The notes: generated by a model from the sequence alone, not told the origin. A stretch of DNA of 64,000 nt from Neoceratodus forsteri (GCA_016271365.2 CM057459.1:823300501-823364500), one strand, 5' to 3'; positions 43,381-54,674 are shown, counted from the stretch's first letter. Made by a program: numbers and translations.

Positions 43381-44040
43381 GGGTGATAGAAGAATTTGGA
43401 AGGTCATGTGCACAAATGCTAGAAGAAAGGGAAATAAAATCCTGGACCTTGTAGCCATTACGGCAGAGGCAGACCTGGACATTATCACCATCACTGTATC
43501 ACGGTGAAATGAGAACCATAACTGGGATATAGCCATACCAGGCTATATTCTGTTCAAGAATGACAGTGAGGGTAAAAAATGGTGAGGAGAGGCTCTTTAT
43601 GTAAGAGATAGCATAAAAGCTAAAGAGACAAAGGGAATACAGGGGGGCAGATGTACTGCGGGTTACACAAGAGACAGGAAATGGAACCACAGTTTGCACT
43701 GGCATAATCTACAGACCTTCAGCACGGGGGGGGGGGATGGATAAGGCACCCATGAAAGTCATCCAAAAGATAGTGACCGGGGGGCAGGTGCTGCTGGTGA
43801 AGAATTTCAATCTGCCAAATGTGGATTGGAGCATCCCAGCTTCAGCTTCAGCTACATGTTTAAGCAGAGACATCATGGACTCCCTGCAGGAGGTATTCCT
43901 CAGGCAACTAGTAAGGGAGATCACTCATGAGGGAGCAGTGTTGGACCTAGTACTCACCAAAGGGAAAAGCATTGAAGACGTCAAGGTGGTGTGAACCTGG
44001 GGTCCAGTGATCACAGTATGGTGTGGTTAAAATATAATTA
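43381..44040 (+). pseudogene. CR1 endonuclease (element F)
   Basis: CTNARRKGNKILDLVAI and DLDIITITVSR (43411-43505) match CR1 NARSLxNK..ITETW, with the catalytic E replaced by V. IPGYILFKNDSEG (~43528-43575) follows. VLLVKNFNLPNVDWSIP at ~43788-43835 has GDFN changed to KNFN. VREITHEGAVLDLVLTKGKS and GSSDHSMVW (to ~44030) complete it. One frame shift lies near 43990. Two catalytic positions are lost. Confidence 0.78.
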
Positions 44041-44499
44041 CTGAGCCAGAATCAAACCACACTGAGGCAAGGGTCTTGGACTTCATGAGGGCCAACATTA
44101 CAAAGATCAGGTAATGCCTCAGGCATGCCCTGGTTGGGGGAGGACATGGATGCATTGGGGAAAAGTGGGCAACACTAAAAGAGACCATAGAGAAGGCAAC
44201 AAAGATCTACATCAAGCAAGTAAGCAAAAGCAAGAGGAAAAAGAGACCACAGTGGTTCTCAAAAGATGTCGCTGGGAAGGTATGGGCAAAAAAGTTAGCA
44301 TTCAGGATATATAGGGAGACACAGAGGGAGGAGAATAGGGAGGTGTATCATAAGATGCAGAGGGAGGCAGTGAAAGCAGTCAGGAGCGTAAAGGTGCAAA
44401 CTGAGGAGAAATTAGCACAGGCAGTAAAGAAAGGGGATAAGACATGTTTCAGATGTTTAAGCAAAAGAAGAAAAACCAGGGGAGGGATTGTGAGGCTAA

Positions 44500-46100
44500 G
44501 GAGGGAAGGGAAGGAATGTGTGGAAGGGATCAGGAAAAAGCAGGCATCCTGAACAAATATTTTGTTCAGTGTACACGGAGAAATGGGAAGATGAGGGACC
44601 ACAGTTAAGTGACAGGAGCATCGAAGAAAGGGGGGTGGACACTAGTCCATTTAAAAAGGAGAGAGTTCTGAAGAAACTCACAAATCTGAAAGTTGACAAG
44701 GCAATGAGACCAGATGGGATACATCCAGGGATATTGAGGGAGCTCAGAGAGGTGCTAGCTGCACCTCTGACAATCCTGTTCAAACACTCACCGGAGATGG
44801 GAGTGGTCCCATAGCACTGGAGGACAGCAGATGTAGACCCACTTCACAAAACTGATAGCAGGGAAGAAGCTAGAAATTACAGGCCAGTTAGCTCAACCTC
44901 AGTGGTGGGGAAATTAATGGAATCACTATTGAAGGAAAGGATTGTGTAATATCTTGATACCAGCAACTTATCGGATCTGAGGCAGCATGGATTCACCAAG
45001 GGGAGGTGATGTCAAACAAATCTGACAGATTTATTTGACTGAGTGACTAGGTAAGTAGATCAGTGGATATGCCCCCAGATTTCAGTAAGGCCTTCAACAC
45101 AGATCTGCATAGGAGACTAGTAAACAAGCTGGGCAGCCTGGAAGTTGGGAAAGTGGTAAACTGGGTAATGAATTCATTGGGGGGAAGGCATCAGAGGGTG
45201 AAGGTAAAAGGAATTCACCAGAGAAAATTAGAGTGACCAGATGGGTGCCACAAGAATCAGTAGTGGGACCAGTCTTCTTTAATGTATTTATTAGTGACAT
45301 TGCAGATGGACTAGAAAGGAAGGTGTGCCTTTTTAAAGATGACAATAAAATCTGCATTAAAGTAGGCACTATGGGGGGGGTGAATGAACAGGGATCTAGG
45401 AAAGCTTGAGGAGTGGTCAAAAATGTGATAACTAAGTTTCAATGCAAAGAAGTGCAAAATCTTGCTCTTAGGGTATAGAAACTAAGGGCATGAGTACAAG
45501 ATGGGGGGAGTGGTACCGACAGCCACCAAACAGGAAAGAAACCTGGGGATAACCATAACTGATGACCTAAAAGTGGCTAAACAGTGTGTCAATGCTGTGG
45601 GGAGAGCCAGTGGGTTGTTAGGGTGCACAGGGAGGTGTATCACCAGCAGAAAGAGGGAGGTGGTGATCCCACTGTATAAATCATTAGTGAGACCTCACCT
45701 GGAGTACTGTGTCCAGTTCTGGAGACCACATCTCCAGAAGGAAATAGACAGAGTAGAGGCAGGCAAGTGGATGGTGCAGGGTCTGTACCAGACACCATAT
45801 GAGGTGAGACTAAAGGACTTCAATATGTACACCCTAGAGGAAAGAAGAGAAAGGGGGAATATGATACAGACTTTCAATTTCCTCAGGGATATAAATAAGG
45901 TACAAAAGGACAGGCTTTTTTAGAAGATGCTCAAGAACAAGGGGACATGCTATGAAGCTGGGAGGGTAGACTCAGGGGAAATTTAAGGAAGTACTTCTTC
46001 ACAGAGAGAAAGTTGTGGATGCCTGGAACAGCCTTCCAGGGGAGATGGTGGGGGTGAAAGCTGTTGCAGGATTAAAGAATGCATGGGATAGGAAAAAGGG
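44500..46100 (+). pseudogene. CR1 reverse transcriptase (element F)
   Basis: NLKVDKAMRPDGIHPGILRE (44685-44745) opens the RT. Then ARNYRPVSSTSVVGKLMESL (~44870-44930), RQHGFTKGR, and a frame-broken palm start follow. The catalytic box near 45330 reads CLFKDDNKICIKV, FADD changed to FKDD. 45501-45923 holds QERNLGITITDDLKVAKQCV, REVVIPLYKSLVRPHLEYC and LYQTPYEVRLKDFNMYTLEE. Several stops (for example 44814, 44948, 45009) interrupt it. Confidence 0.82.
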
Positions 46101-46227
46101 AACCTTAGTTATTAGGGATGGGAAGGCTAAGCAGGAGATCAAGTAGGACCTACGGTATTTCAACAGGTAGGGGGAAATAGGCAGACTGGATTGACCAAGC
46201 AGTCCTTATCTGTCATCAGATTCTATG

Positions 46228-47192
46228 TTACCCCTCCCCACCCCTGCCGAATCTCAAGTTGCCATCAATTGGCTTGGTTCCCAAGAAAATCCAAGGTGAG
46301 TTCTGCACAATCAGCCACTTGTCTCACCTGGGAGGTGATTCGATCAATGACCATACTGATCCACAGTTCTTAGTGCTTCAAAGGCCAGTACTATGTGCAC
46401 AACTGCCCAGGATCTAAGAATCAAGGGATAGTTCACCATCTGGATGACATCTTGTTTGTATGGCTGGGGCACTCTCCAGTTTGTGGGCAAACACTTGCCA
46501 TGTTTGTTGAGCTGTACGGTCTCTTGGTGCACTACTGACCCTGGGGGAAGTTGAAGTACCAAGCTTGGTGATGACATTCTTAGGTGTAGAGATCATCACT
46601 AAGAGGCAAGAATGTTGTTTGCCATCTAGTAAGATCAACTCCCTGAGGGGCCTTTTGAGCAAGGCCATAGCAGCAAAAAGGTAACCCTATGGTAGCTACA
46701 ACAGATAGCGGGGCACCTCAACTTCACCTGTGCGGTCATCACCATAGTAATGACATTCTTGCAGTGGATGGCAATGCTGGGCACAGGAGCCCAGAAGGCT
46801 TATCAAAGGATTCGAGTGACAGTTTCTGTGAGGATGTGCAGGTGTGTCAGACATTTATTGCCCATTTTAACAGCATGTCAATGTAGCCAGGGACATGGAA
46901 CAACCAGGAGTTGGAACTGTTCATGGATGCATCAGGAAGGCTGGGTTTTGGGGCATATCTTCAGAGTGAATGGCCCTTGGCATAGTCATCAGGACATAAG
47001 TCTTCTGGTCACCTATTCCATCTCAAAAAGACAAATGACAGTGTTGTAATTCTTCTCAGTTGCAGTGACACTATGTATATGGGGCTCTAGACAGAGGGAC
47101 ACATCATTAAGTGGCAGCTGGGAGCTAAGAGCACAGTGGGTGACCTTATTAGGATATTTGTCCTAAAATGCATGTTACTGAGTGGCCATTTA
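46228..47192 (+). pseudogene. Ngaro reverse transcriptase and RNase H (second piece)
   Basis: LPNLKLPSIGLVPKKIQGEF and CTISHLSHLGGDSIND (46249-46340) match the DIRS-group fingers (PLGLVPKK..FRLIHHLSxPxGxSVND). Near 46437, HHLDDILFV keeps the catalytic aspartates. IAGHLNFTCAVITIVMTFLQ (46703-46762) is the connection domain. LELFMDASGRLGFGAYLQ (46915-46968) is the start of RNase H, and DLIRIFVLKCMLL (~47140-47180) its later helix. TGGCCATTTA at 47183-47192 marks the next insertion. Stops and frameshifts are present throughout. Confidence 0.78.
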
Positions 47193-50100
47193 GAGAACCA
47201 TTTTAGAACTGGAAGATGGGCGTGCTGCCACATAGCTCCACAACACTCAGCACCAAAAGGGTGTTTTTACCTTTTAATTCTTCTTCTTTCTAAGCTTTAT
47301 CTGGCAGTTTCTTGAGTGAAACTAACACTATTTTGATGCTGGGATTGCAGAATCAAGCTTGGTAACCATTTTATTTGTCAGACAGCAGTTTTCTGATGGA
47401 GTTATTGCTGCCTGTGTTTAGTACATATTCCTGGAGCAGCATGCTATGAGGCTTGGTTCCATGGCTGAATTATTACAGAGATGTGCTGACCTGCTCCGGA
47501 CTCAAGATGAATTGAAAAAAGCAAGTTGAAACCTGGGGTAATCATTGCTCCAGTGCTTGTGCACTGAGGTTCTTTGTCTTTTAGCTTGTTTTTTGTTTTT
47601 ATTGGGTTCGCCACAACATAACCCAGACAGACCATCTTAGGGTAGCTGGTTCATTCCACTGGGGCATCATACAGATGAGGCACACTGATGAGTCCTGGTA
47701 GGATGAAACATGTGTCTGTGTCTTTCTGTTGGCACCCTTTGCAAACTGTGTGAGAGCCCTTTCGGCTCCATGCATTTCTGCTTAAAGTTGAACAAGCATG
47801 ATGATCTGTGGTGATCTGCCTATACAGCTCATGATGCTTTGCATTATGGGGGTATGTGTGATTTTGTATTTCTTTTAAGTTGAAACCTAAGTTGCACAGA
47901 ATGTGCAGAAGGGCTTTTCTTCCTTCTTTTGAAGGTGTGCCATTGTTGCCTGGGATGGGGGACCTAAACTCAATGTTAATAATTTTACTGTGCTCAGTAG
48001 AGTGATATCTCTGTTCTTTTTCCACAAATATGCTTTTTTGTAGGAGTGGAATCTCAGAAGGAGAGAGAGAGAGTGAAAAGCAAAGGACCAAGGATACTAC
48101 AGTGTGGAGATGTGAGGTCAGAAGCCCAATAAAAATAGAAAGCAGAAACTCTTCTGGATGAACTTTGGGATATGTCCTGGAGTACTGCTTATTTTGTTAC
48201 TCTCCAGTTGGCAGAAAAATTAATGGGCATCCTGTAACCTTGAATGTATGGAAGTTGCTTGATCTCGGAAGATTTCCCATTGAGGTACCCCTTTGTTTCA
48301 TTTTATATTTTAAAACTCATTTGTCAAAACAGACAACATTGAGATGCATTTTATTATTGAGTAAGACAATGGCTCATTTGTGTAACTTCCAATCGATTCT
48401 ACAAAAGGAAAGAATATGCGGTAGTGGTTTGTCATAGAGCTACCTAATGAATTATATTATAAAGAGACTGCTCTCTGCAAATATACAAATATTTAATATT
48501 TTATGGCTGTCAATTTTTCTGAGTGCTATATATTAATTGAGCTGAGCATGTGTTGATGTTCAGGTTCATGCTCTCTCTGCCACATAGCAGCACATTCATT
48601 TGGAACCTGAACACCAGTGTTAAAATAATGTGATAAGACTCCTGCACTCAAATAGAACTTTGTAGTTAACTTATGTTTGGCTGGGTCCAATCTTCCTTTT
48701 GAAATATCTTCAGCAGAAAGATTAAAAGTGAGGCTTAAGGGCATTGAGAGCCCCTTTATGAACATATATTGTCCTGATTTTAGAAACATATGCTGGCTTA
48801 CTATTTAGGTAGAAAGTGTGCTGCGAAAGGAACGGAGGTGCATGCTCCTGCTTAAGCTTAGGGGAAAAGACTGTTAGTATTTTTCTCAAAAATCTGTGAC
48901 TTTATATTTTACTTTTGATAAGCATAAGGATGTATTCCCAACTTATCTGTATAGATCATTTGACAATAATTTATGAACCTTCAGATGAAGGAAAACCCCA
49001 TTACTCACTTTTATCGTACAGGTCAAAATTGAACTCCTTGTATGGAGCTAAATTCCGAATTGAATAATGTGAAGCCATCTCAGTTTATTATACTCTTTGT
49101 TTTAAAGATTATATGACTCTAAAAGAGACTTAAGAACTGAAGAGTAGTGGATATTTTAAATTCATGTAGACTTTTCATGTTAATTCTGGGGAAAATGTTT
49201 TCATTATTATTTTATTCATTCAAGACTGCTTGAATTGCAGCTAACTTTCAAATGCACTTCAAGGATGATCTCAGATTTATGCTTCCCATTATGTAGGCAT
49301 TAAGTATACTATCCTTGGAATGTTGGAGAATGGAAAGGACAGAGTAAGATAAAATGGGATATTCGCCCTATAGCTTGGGATTTTATCCTTGGATAAGATA
49401 TATGCTTGACCAAATGGCATGATTAATTAATATGCTTTCCTAAGATTGCACACAGGTCCATTAGGTTGCAAAACACATGGTAGGACAAATTTAGAGTAGT
49501 GCTGGAAACAAACTACTTGGCTGGCTCCATTCCCTGATGTCTGGCAACCATAGGCTGAAATGGAATTTAAATAGCCTCCTAGGTTTTATTAAGCAGGGTA
49601 GAATAGTATACTGCTCTAGGACAGTTCTGTACTGCTGGGATGGGATGGGTGGAGATGTAGCCTAAGGTGACTCTGACCAACATATAGTGGTGCTAATCAC
49701 CTGATAGAGTCCTGGCCAATTATGCATTGATATGGTCAGTGTGGCTCGGAGAGAGAGAGCAGAAAGAATAATGCTGATGGTAATAGGCAAAACGCAATCT
49801 AAAGATTTCCATTCTATATGCCTTGACACTCCTTACTTATTATGTTGCTCTGTGTACTACTCTGCATCTGTAAAGGGATATAAAAAGAGTGCCTTGAGAG
49901 GTGAATCAGAACACCTCTAAAGCTAAAAATTATACTGAAGAACATTTAGTTATTGATATAAAGATTTGATATAATATGTACTGCACTGTGTGTGGGTGTG
50001 GATATTTTTTTATACTTGTTTACTGAAATAGCTTTAAACAAGTTAGAACATCACAGATTTCACAATTTGACATTTTTCATTCCATTAATTGCACTGGTAA

Positions 50101-50740
50101 AAAATAACTTTGTGAGCTATAATAAGATATTTTAACTTGTAAAATAAGCAAAATTTAGAACAGCAAACATTCATTGTCACTTTAGAGGCTATAATATTTC
50201 ATTCTTCAACTAAGGTAAACGATTGTTATGAGCACTGCTATCTCATTTCAGGAAGAGTAATAAAATTATGATTCTACTCTAGGATTTAAACCTGAATTTA
50301 TTTAAAAATGGCCAGATTGAAGGCATATAGTTTGGTTGCTGTATAAGTCCATGGTCCAATTATTTTATAAAGAAAGATCTGGGGCCTAATAAAAAAAAGA
50401 GCATGTGTTGATTACCTATCACTCAAGAAAAGTTTTCTTGATATAGTTCCCATCTTGTTCAGTGGTTTATACATGTTGCAGTTTTATGTTGGACTACGAA
50501 AGTAATTCGCTCCTTGTTTTGTATCAATTGTATAATTACTAACCAGTCTTGTCCACTTTTTGTTGTATTTAAAAAAACTTTTACTCAAGCATAGGAAATG
50601 GATCTATTCATATTTTATGACATTTTTTACAAAAAAATGTTAAATGTCAAACCAACTGAAATGACTTGTATTGGATTGTCGTATGTTTGTGCATTTTGTA
50701 AATGCTTTTGTCAATCAAATAAACCCCTTTTGACTTTGAA
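47193..50740. mobile_element. Unidentified 3.55-kb insertion with perfect 10-bp target duplication
   Basis: It lies between TGGCCATTTA at 47183-47192 and TGGCCATTTA at 50741-50750, exactly where Ngaro RNase H reading is interrupted. It begins GAGAACCATTTTAGAACTGG, then AAGATGGGC, which resembles the YY1-type start of L1-like elements. It ends AATAAACCCCTTTTGACTTT with no A tail. There are no terminal inverted repeats and no ORF with a motif I know. It may be a non-autonomous retroelement, a retrocopy of a host transcript or a DNA element. Confidence 0.6.
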
Positions 50741-50750
50741 TGGCCATTTA

Positions 50751-50860
50751 AAGCTGTACATGTTCCTGGCATTGTATCACTATGCTTTATCTTGTTCACA
50801 GTGGCAGAAGTTCAAGGAGTTGGCCCCAGTGGTGGAACAGAATCTATAACCGGTCCTGCC
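50751..50860 (+). pseudogene. Ngaro RNase H C-terminal end (third piece)
   Basis: In two frames it reads FKAVHVPGI and YHYALSCSQWQKFKELAP, matching the HVPG..NxIADALSRxQWxxFRELAP end of DIRS-group RNase H. It restores the reading interrupted at 47192. Confidence 0.72.
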
Positions 50861-51231
50861 ATTTCTGTTTTAGGTGTTGACCTTGAGACCTGGGAGTGTA
50901 CAGGTAATGCTATTGCTCCCCAGATCTGAGTGGCCTACTGGTGTGGTGTGGAACATTACAATGCAGTTTAAGCAGAGGCGGGATGTCCAAATAGCTGCCC
51001 CATTCCTGTTGACCAACAGTGCAGCTATATCATGGAAGCCAAATGGTGGGGCCTGACACTAGTGGTTGTAGAACAGCAATTGGCAGGCCTGTCATGGTTT
51101 TTCTGAGTTTGGGGGTTCACAGACATCACTTACTCCTTCAAAGTGTGGAAGGTCCTCAAAGGGTAGGGAAAAACTCATACATAGTGGTCAGATCCCCAGA
51201 GCCCTGTTACACTGCTGATGCTTGAACAGGT
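50861..51231 (+). pseudogene. Linker between Ngaro RNase H and recombinase
   Basis: Broken readings with no fixed motif (LTLRPGSVQVMLLLPRSEWP; MQFKQRRDVQIAAPFLL). The position fits the non-conserved linker and the N-terminal, DNA-binding part of the recombinase. Confidence 0.4.
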
Positions 51232-51790
51232 GTTGGTATCCATTCCAACAGTCTGCTGGTCTGCATATGAGGCCACTTTATTTCAGATTGTGTATACTTT
51301 AGCATTCTGTGGGGCATTCTGGGTCTCTGAAATGATGCAAGCTGCATGAGCACAAGCTGGGCCTGCAGCAAGCTTCGAGGACTCAGATATCACAGTGACA
51401 CTGGAAGGAGTCTTTTTACAGCTGCACTAAAACAAAACTGATGAGAAGGATATTGGCTATAAGTGTACAGTGAAGGCCGTGGCAAGGTCAGCATGATAAG
51501 CAAAATACTTGGTGGCCACTTACATGACTGACTACCTGGTGATGGGTGAAGTGTTCTTATGGCATACAAATGGAAAGCCTGTGACATATTATCAATTCAG
51601 GCAACTGCTGCTGTTGGTTGTCCAGTGGGTCAGCCTGAATACAAAAGAGTACAACACTCATACCATTAGGATTGGGACAGCAACAACCACCAGGCCCAAA
51701 GGGCTCTCAGATGGTAAGATCCAGGCCATCGGGCAGTGGAAGTCCTAAGTGTTTTTATGCTGTGTTCACCTACATTTGCTTTTAACATTG
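51232..51790 (+). pseudogene. Ngaro tyrosine recombinase (catalytic domain)
   Basis: The enzyme that would integrate the circular cDNA. LFQIVYTLAFCGAFWVSEM (51275-51330) is the first catalytic block, with the usual RVSE arginine changed to tryptophan at 51320-51322, a CGG-to-TGG type change. VMGEVFLWHTNGKPVTYYQF lies at ~51537-51596. HTIRIGTATTTRPKGLSDGK (51659-51718) keeps the H..R pair, and IQAIGQWKS follows. The nucleophilic tyrosine is expected just after, where a stop and frameshift occur (FTYI readable near 51770). Inactive. Confidence 0.8.
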
Positions 51791-52345
51791 CCCTGCTGTT
51801 TTTCAGCTTTCCTTGATAGCTCTAAGCACCTGCAGATTTGCAAACATTCCTACAGGCATTGCGTAAAAGAGATTGTGAGATGTTGGCCTCGGGGAAGATC
51901 CTTTCAATTCCAAAGCAGAAGGTGCTTATTCACTGGATGGGCAAGAGAGGCATGCGCTGGGAGTGGCTTCTCCCTTGGTTGCATAGGAATCTCATCACAT
52001 GAGTTCACTGGACATCCTTTTGATTCATCTGGGTGGGAACAACATGGGACTCAGAAAAAACATGGATCTGCTCCTGATGATGAAGATGGACTTGTGGTCC
52101 ATCAAAGAATGATGGCCAAAAAACAAGATTATTTGGTCCCACATCAATCAACGGCCTCACTGGTGGCATGCAATTGACTTTAAAGCTGTGGACGAGGCAT
52201 GTGTATGCATCAATAGAGAAATGCAGCCATGTATGGAGTCTACTGCTGGAACTGTAATTCGGCACCAGGTCATTAACACCTCCAGCCAGGGACTTCATGC
52301 CAAGGATGGTATGCGTTTGCAGTATAATGGATGGTACTTTTTATT
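51791..52345 (+). pseudogene. Ngaro SGNH-hydrolase-like domain
   Basis: After the recombinase, in broken frames, DILLIHLGGNNMGLRKNMDL (~52011-52070) matches the LHLGGNDLG block, with GGND changed to GGNN. NKIIWSHINQRPHWWHAID, EACVCINREMQP and TVIRHQVIN follow. DGMRLQYNG (~52302-52328) replaces DGVHLS, losing the catalytic histidine. An SGNH/GDSL-type hydrolase after the recombinase is a known feature of many Ngaro elements. The first block (GDS) is not clearly readable near 51890-51920. Confidence 0.72.
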
Positions 52346-52417
52346 GTACTCTCGTTGAGAGGTCTAGGCACAACAGTTGGAGTGAGATGCTTGGGGGGGC
52401 AGACTGCATCCATCCTG

Positions 52418-52880
52418 TGGTGGTTTGGGAGTCTCTCAGACAGATAATACAGGGAAAAAAGAGGATGAGTCAAATTCTTCCAAAGGGCTTATCTTCCCTG
52501 GTTGGCATGAGGTCTGTAGTACTGCAAGGCCTGGGCTCATGTTGGGGGGGGTCACAGTCCAGGCACATCAGGCTTGCCTGTGGGTGCAGTAACACCAGAT
52601 GGGCCAGTTACTTTCCACTTGGCCACATGATCTCTCCACTCTTGGGGCTTGGTTACCAACTCAGGAGGTGCATCAGTCCCTTGGCCATTACAAGGAGTAT
52701 TGCCCTTCAGTGAAAGAGATGTGGGGGTCTGAGGTGACTGATGAGATTTCCCAGCTGTGTATGCCACAATAGTTAAAATAGCAATTAGTAAACATATGGC
52801 TGTGGCCATTTCTCCAAGACCTGGGTGTGTTCATATTCTTTCACTGGAAGGGGTCTGGGGACTACTAAGACAATAAAAAG
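52418..52880 (+). repeat. Ngaro split repeat B1
   Basis: Homologous to 53325-53818. Common landmarks are CAAATTCTTC, TTCCCTGGTTG(G/A)CATGAGGT, CTCTTGGGGCTTGG, CTCAGGAGGT(G/A)CATCAG and AAGGAGTATTGCCCTTCA. The first part of the B1-A2-B2 3' terminus. Confidence 0.78.
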
Positions 52881-52884
52881 TCTA

Positions 52885-53120
52885 CCAAAGCATTGTAGCA
52901 GACAATCTTTTGTCTGTGCCCTCTCCTGTAGCCTGTAGTCAGGTAGGTAGGGTTCCACCATTGAAACTGTGGATGTAGACCTGACATCATCCTCTGGGGG
53001 GAACCATTGGGGCAACCCACAGGGTGTGAGGCACATGGAAGGGTGTGCAAGTGAAGGATTAATAACTGCTTAAGCCTACAGCTCCCCCCTACTTTGGCCT
53101 TCCAATTGAGATTTTCCACC
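52885..53120 (+). repeat. Ngaro split repeat A2
   Basis: Homologous to A1 at 34005-34240 and flanked by B1 and B2. The stretch 53120-53325 between A2 and B2 has no A1 match and may be unique or diverged repeat sequence. Confidence 0.7.
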
Positions 53121-53324
53121 CACCAACCCTCGTAAAAGCAGGGTTAGGGTTGGCCAAGGTAGAGCAGGGAACTTGTTAACCAAATAGGGGTGACTACATT
53201 AGGGCTCAGGGCATGAGTTTTCCTAGTTTCCCCTCTGAGCAATTGTTTTGGGGGGTATCACCTCCTCCAAGAGATATACAAGACAGACTAGCATAGAACA
53301 GAAACTTTTGCTGTCATGTTACAT

Positions 53325-53818
53325 GGCAGCTTGGTAGTCTATCAGTACAATGATACAAGGAGAAAGGGGGAAGGGCTGAGGCAAATTCTTCTGAAGGGCA
53401 CAATTTCCCTGGTTGACATGAGGTCTGTAGGATTGCAGGACCTGAACACCAGTTGGGTGGTCATGGTACATCATAACTGGGCTTGCCTGTGGATGTAATG
53501 GCACCAGAAATAGGCAGTTGTTTGCCATCTGTCCACATGACCTCCCCACTCTTGGGGCTTGGATACCAACTCAGGAGGTACATCAGTCCCTTGGCCCATG
53601 CAAGGAGTATTGCCCTTCACTGGAAGGGGTGCAGCAGCCCAAGGTGACTGACAAGATCTCCTAGCTGCGCATACCACTCCAATAGAGTGAATTACAATTA
53701 ATAAACATTTGGCTGCAGCCATTTCTTCAAGGCCTGTGTGTGTGTGTGTGTGTGTGCACATGTTTCTAGGGGAATGGATATGGAAACTACTAAGAAAATA
53801 AATACTATCTGCAATGTT
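53325..53818 (+). repeat. Ngaro split repeat B2 (3' end of element)
   Basis: Second copy of the B repeat. A TG microsatellite at ~53736-53756 has grown inside it where B1 reads CCTGGGTGTGTTCATA. Both copies end near ACTACTAAGA(C/A)AATAAA. The element end is placed at ~53818. Confidence 0.75.
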
Positions 53819-54674
53819 CACATTTCATTTCTAAAAAGGACTGTTATAAATTTAAAACCCAGTTTTGTTAATGGTATTGCCAAAAAGAGGTCCTTGGGTG
53901 TGTAGTATTGGTTCCAAAAGCACTCCAGTGACTTGGCCATTTTAAAACTGATATTGCATGTTTAGTCACCTGGTGCATGTATCGTGGCATCTATTCCTGA
54001 TGCATAGTAGTTCATGGATTGTTTGATCAAAACTTTCCCCATGTAGGTTTCATCTGAGATTTCTTCTATTCCTGCTTGCATTTCAGTCATACCGCATTTT
54101 GGTGCTTTGCAGGTTCTACTGGGTGGTGAGATAGTCCAGTGTAGCTTGCTGGTGTAGGTGTTTTCAGGGTTTATCCTCTACTGTTTTCAATGTTTCCACC
54201 CCCTGATGCATCCGGCAGTTGGTGAGGTTGACCTAAGGTAGATGGTCTCTGGTGGGATGCTGAGGCCCTTCTTATGTACCATTTGTACTCTTTGTTCCCT
54301 CAGTAATCAGTTGCCTATCTCCATCCTTTTGTAGATTTAGTGAAGCAGCATTCTGGTATCTTGTATACCTTTAAGATTGTGGCTTTACTCCTGTTGCGGC
54401 ATTGTCTTCTATCAGTGCATGCTGTCTGAATTCCTCCTTTTGTGAAACACATGTCTGTGTCATTTCCAAATCATGTTGTTTTCCCTGAGTTTTATCCATT
54501 ATCTCCTCTGTGTCACTAGCTAACTGAAGAGTGTCAGATCCACCTTTTCCTTTTCATTTTCTATGGTATCCACACTTCCTACAGTTTGCATAGGTATAGT
54601 GTGAGCTATTTCAGTCCTCTGCTTTGCTCTGAGATGCTGACTCCTTTATCCTCTGCTCCTTGCAGTGTTTCAGC
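53819..54674. other. Unassigned sequence
   Basis: No gene is recognised. TGTGAAACACATGTCTGTGT near 54441 resembles TGAAACATGTGTCTGTGTCT near 47704, so a dispersed repeat may be shared with the 3.55-kb insertion. Confidence 0.35.

Larger units (their letters stand above)
37411..46227 (+). mobile_element. Near-full-length CR1 LINE (element F), itself split by an L2
   Basis: ORF1 starts the element (37411-38162 and 42797-43170), then endonuclease and RT (43381-45923). The 3' end is GGCAGACTGGATTGACC, TTATCTGTCATCAG and ATTCTATG at 46227, the CR1 terminal octamer. Flanks TTACCCT (37404-37410) and TTACCCC (46228-46234) look like a short target duplication. Without the L2 it is ~4.2 kb, about full CR1 length. 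Confidence 0.82.
34005..53818 (+). mobile_element. Ngaro/DIRS-group tyrosine-recombinase retrotransposon, split by nested insertions
   Basis: Coding parts appear in the order gag-like ORF, RT, RNase H, tyrosine recombinase and SGNH-hydrolase-like domain, all on the plus strand. The termini form A1 (34005-34240) ... B1 (52418-52880) - A2 (52885-53120) - B2 (53325-53818), the split direct repeats typical of Ngaro. Insertions at 34744-35714, 37411-46227 and 47193-50740 account for ~13.4 kb, leaving ~6.4 kb, a normal length. Protein reading resumes in the expected place across each insertion, for example ELWLVRACSPYP before and LPNLKLPSIGLVPKK after 37.4-46.2 kb. All coding parts hold stops. Confidence 0.82.
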
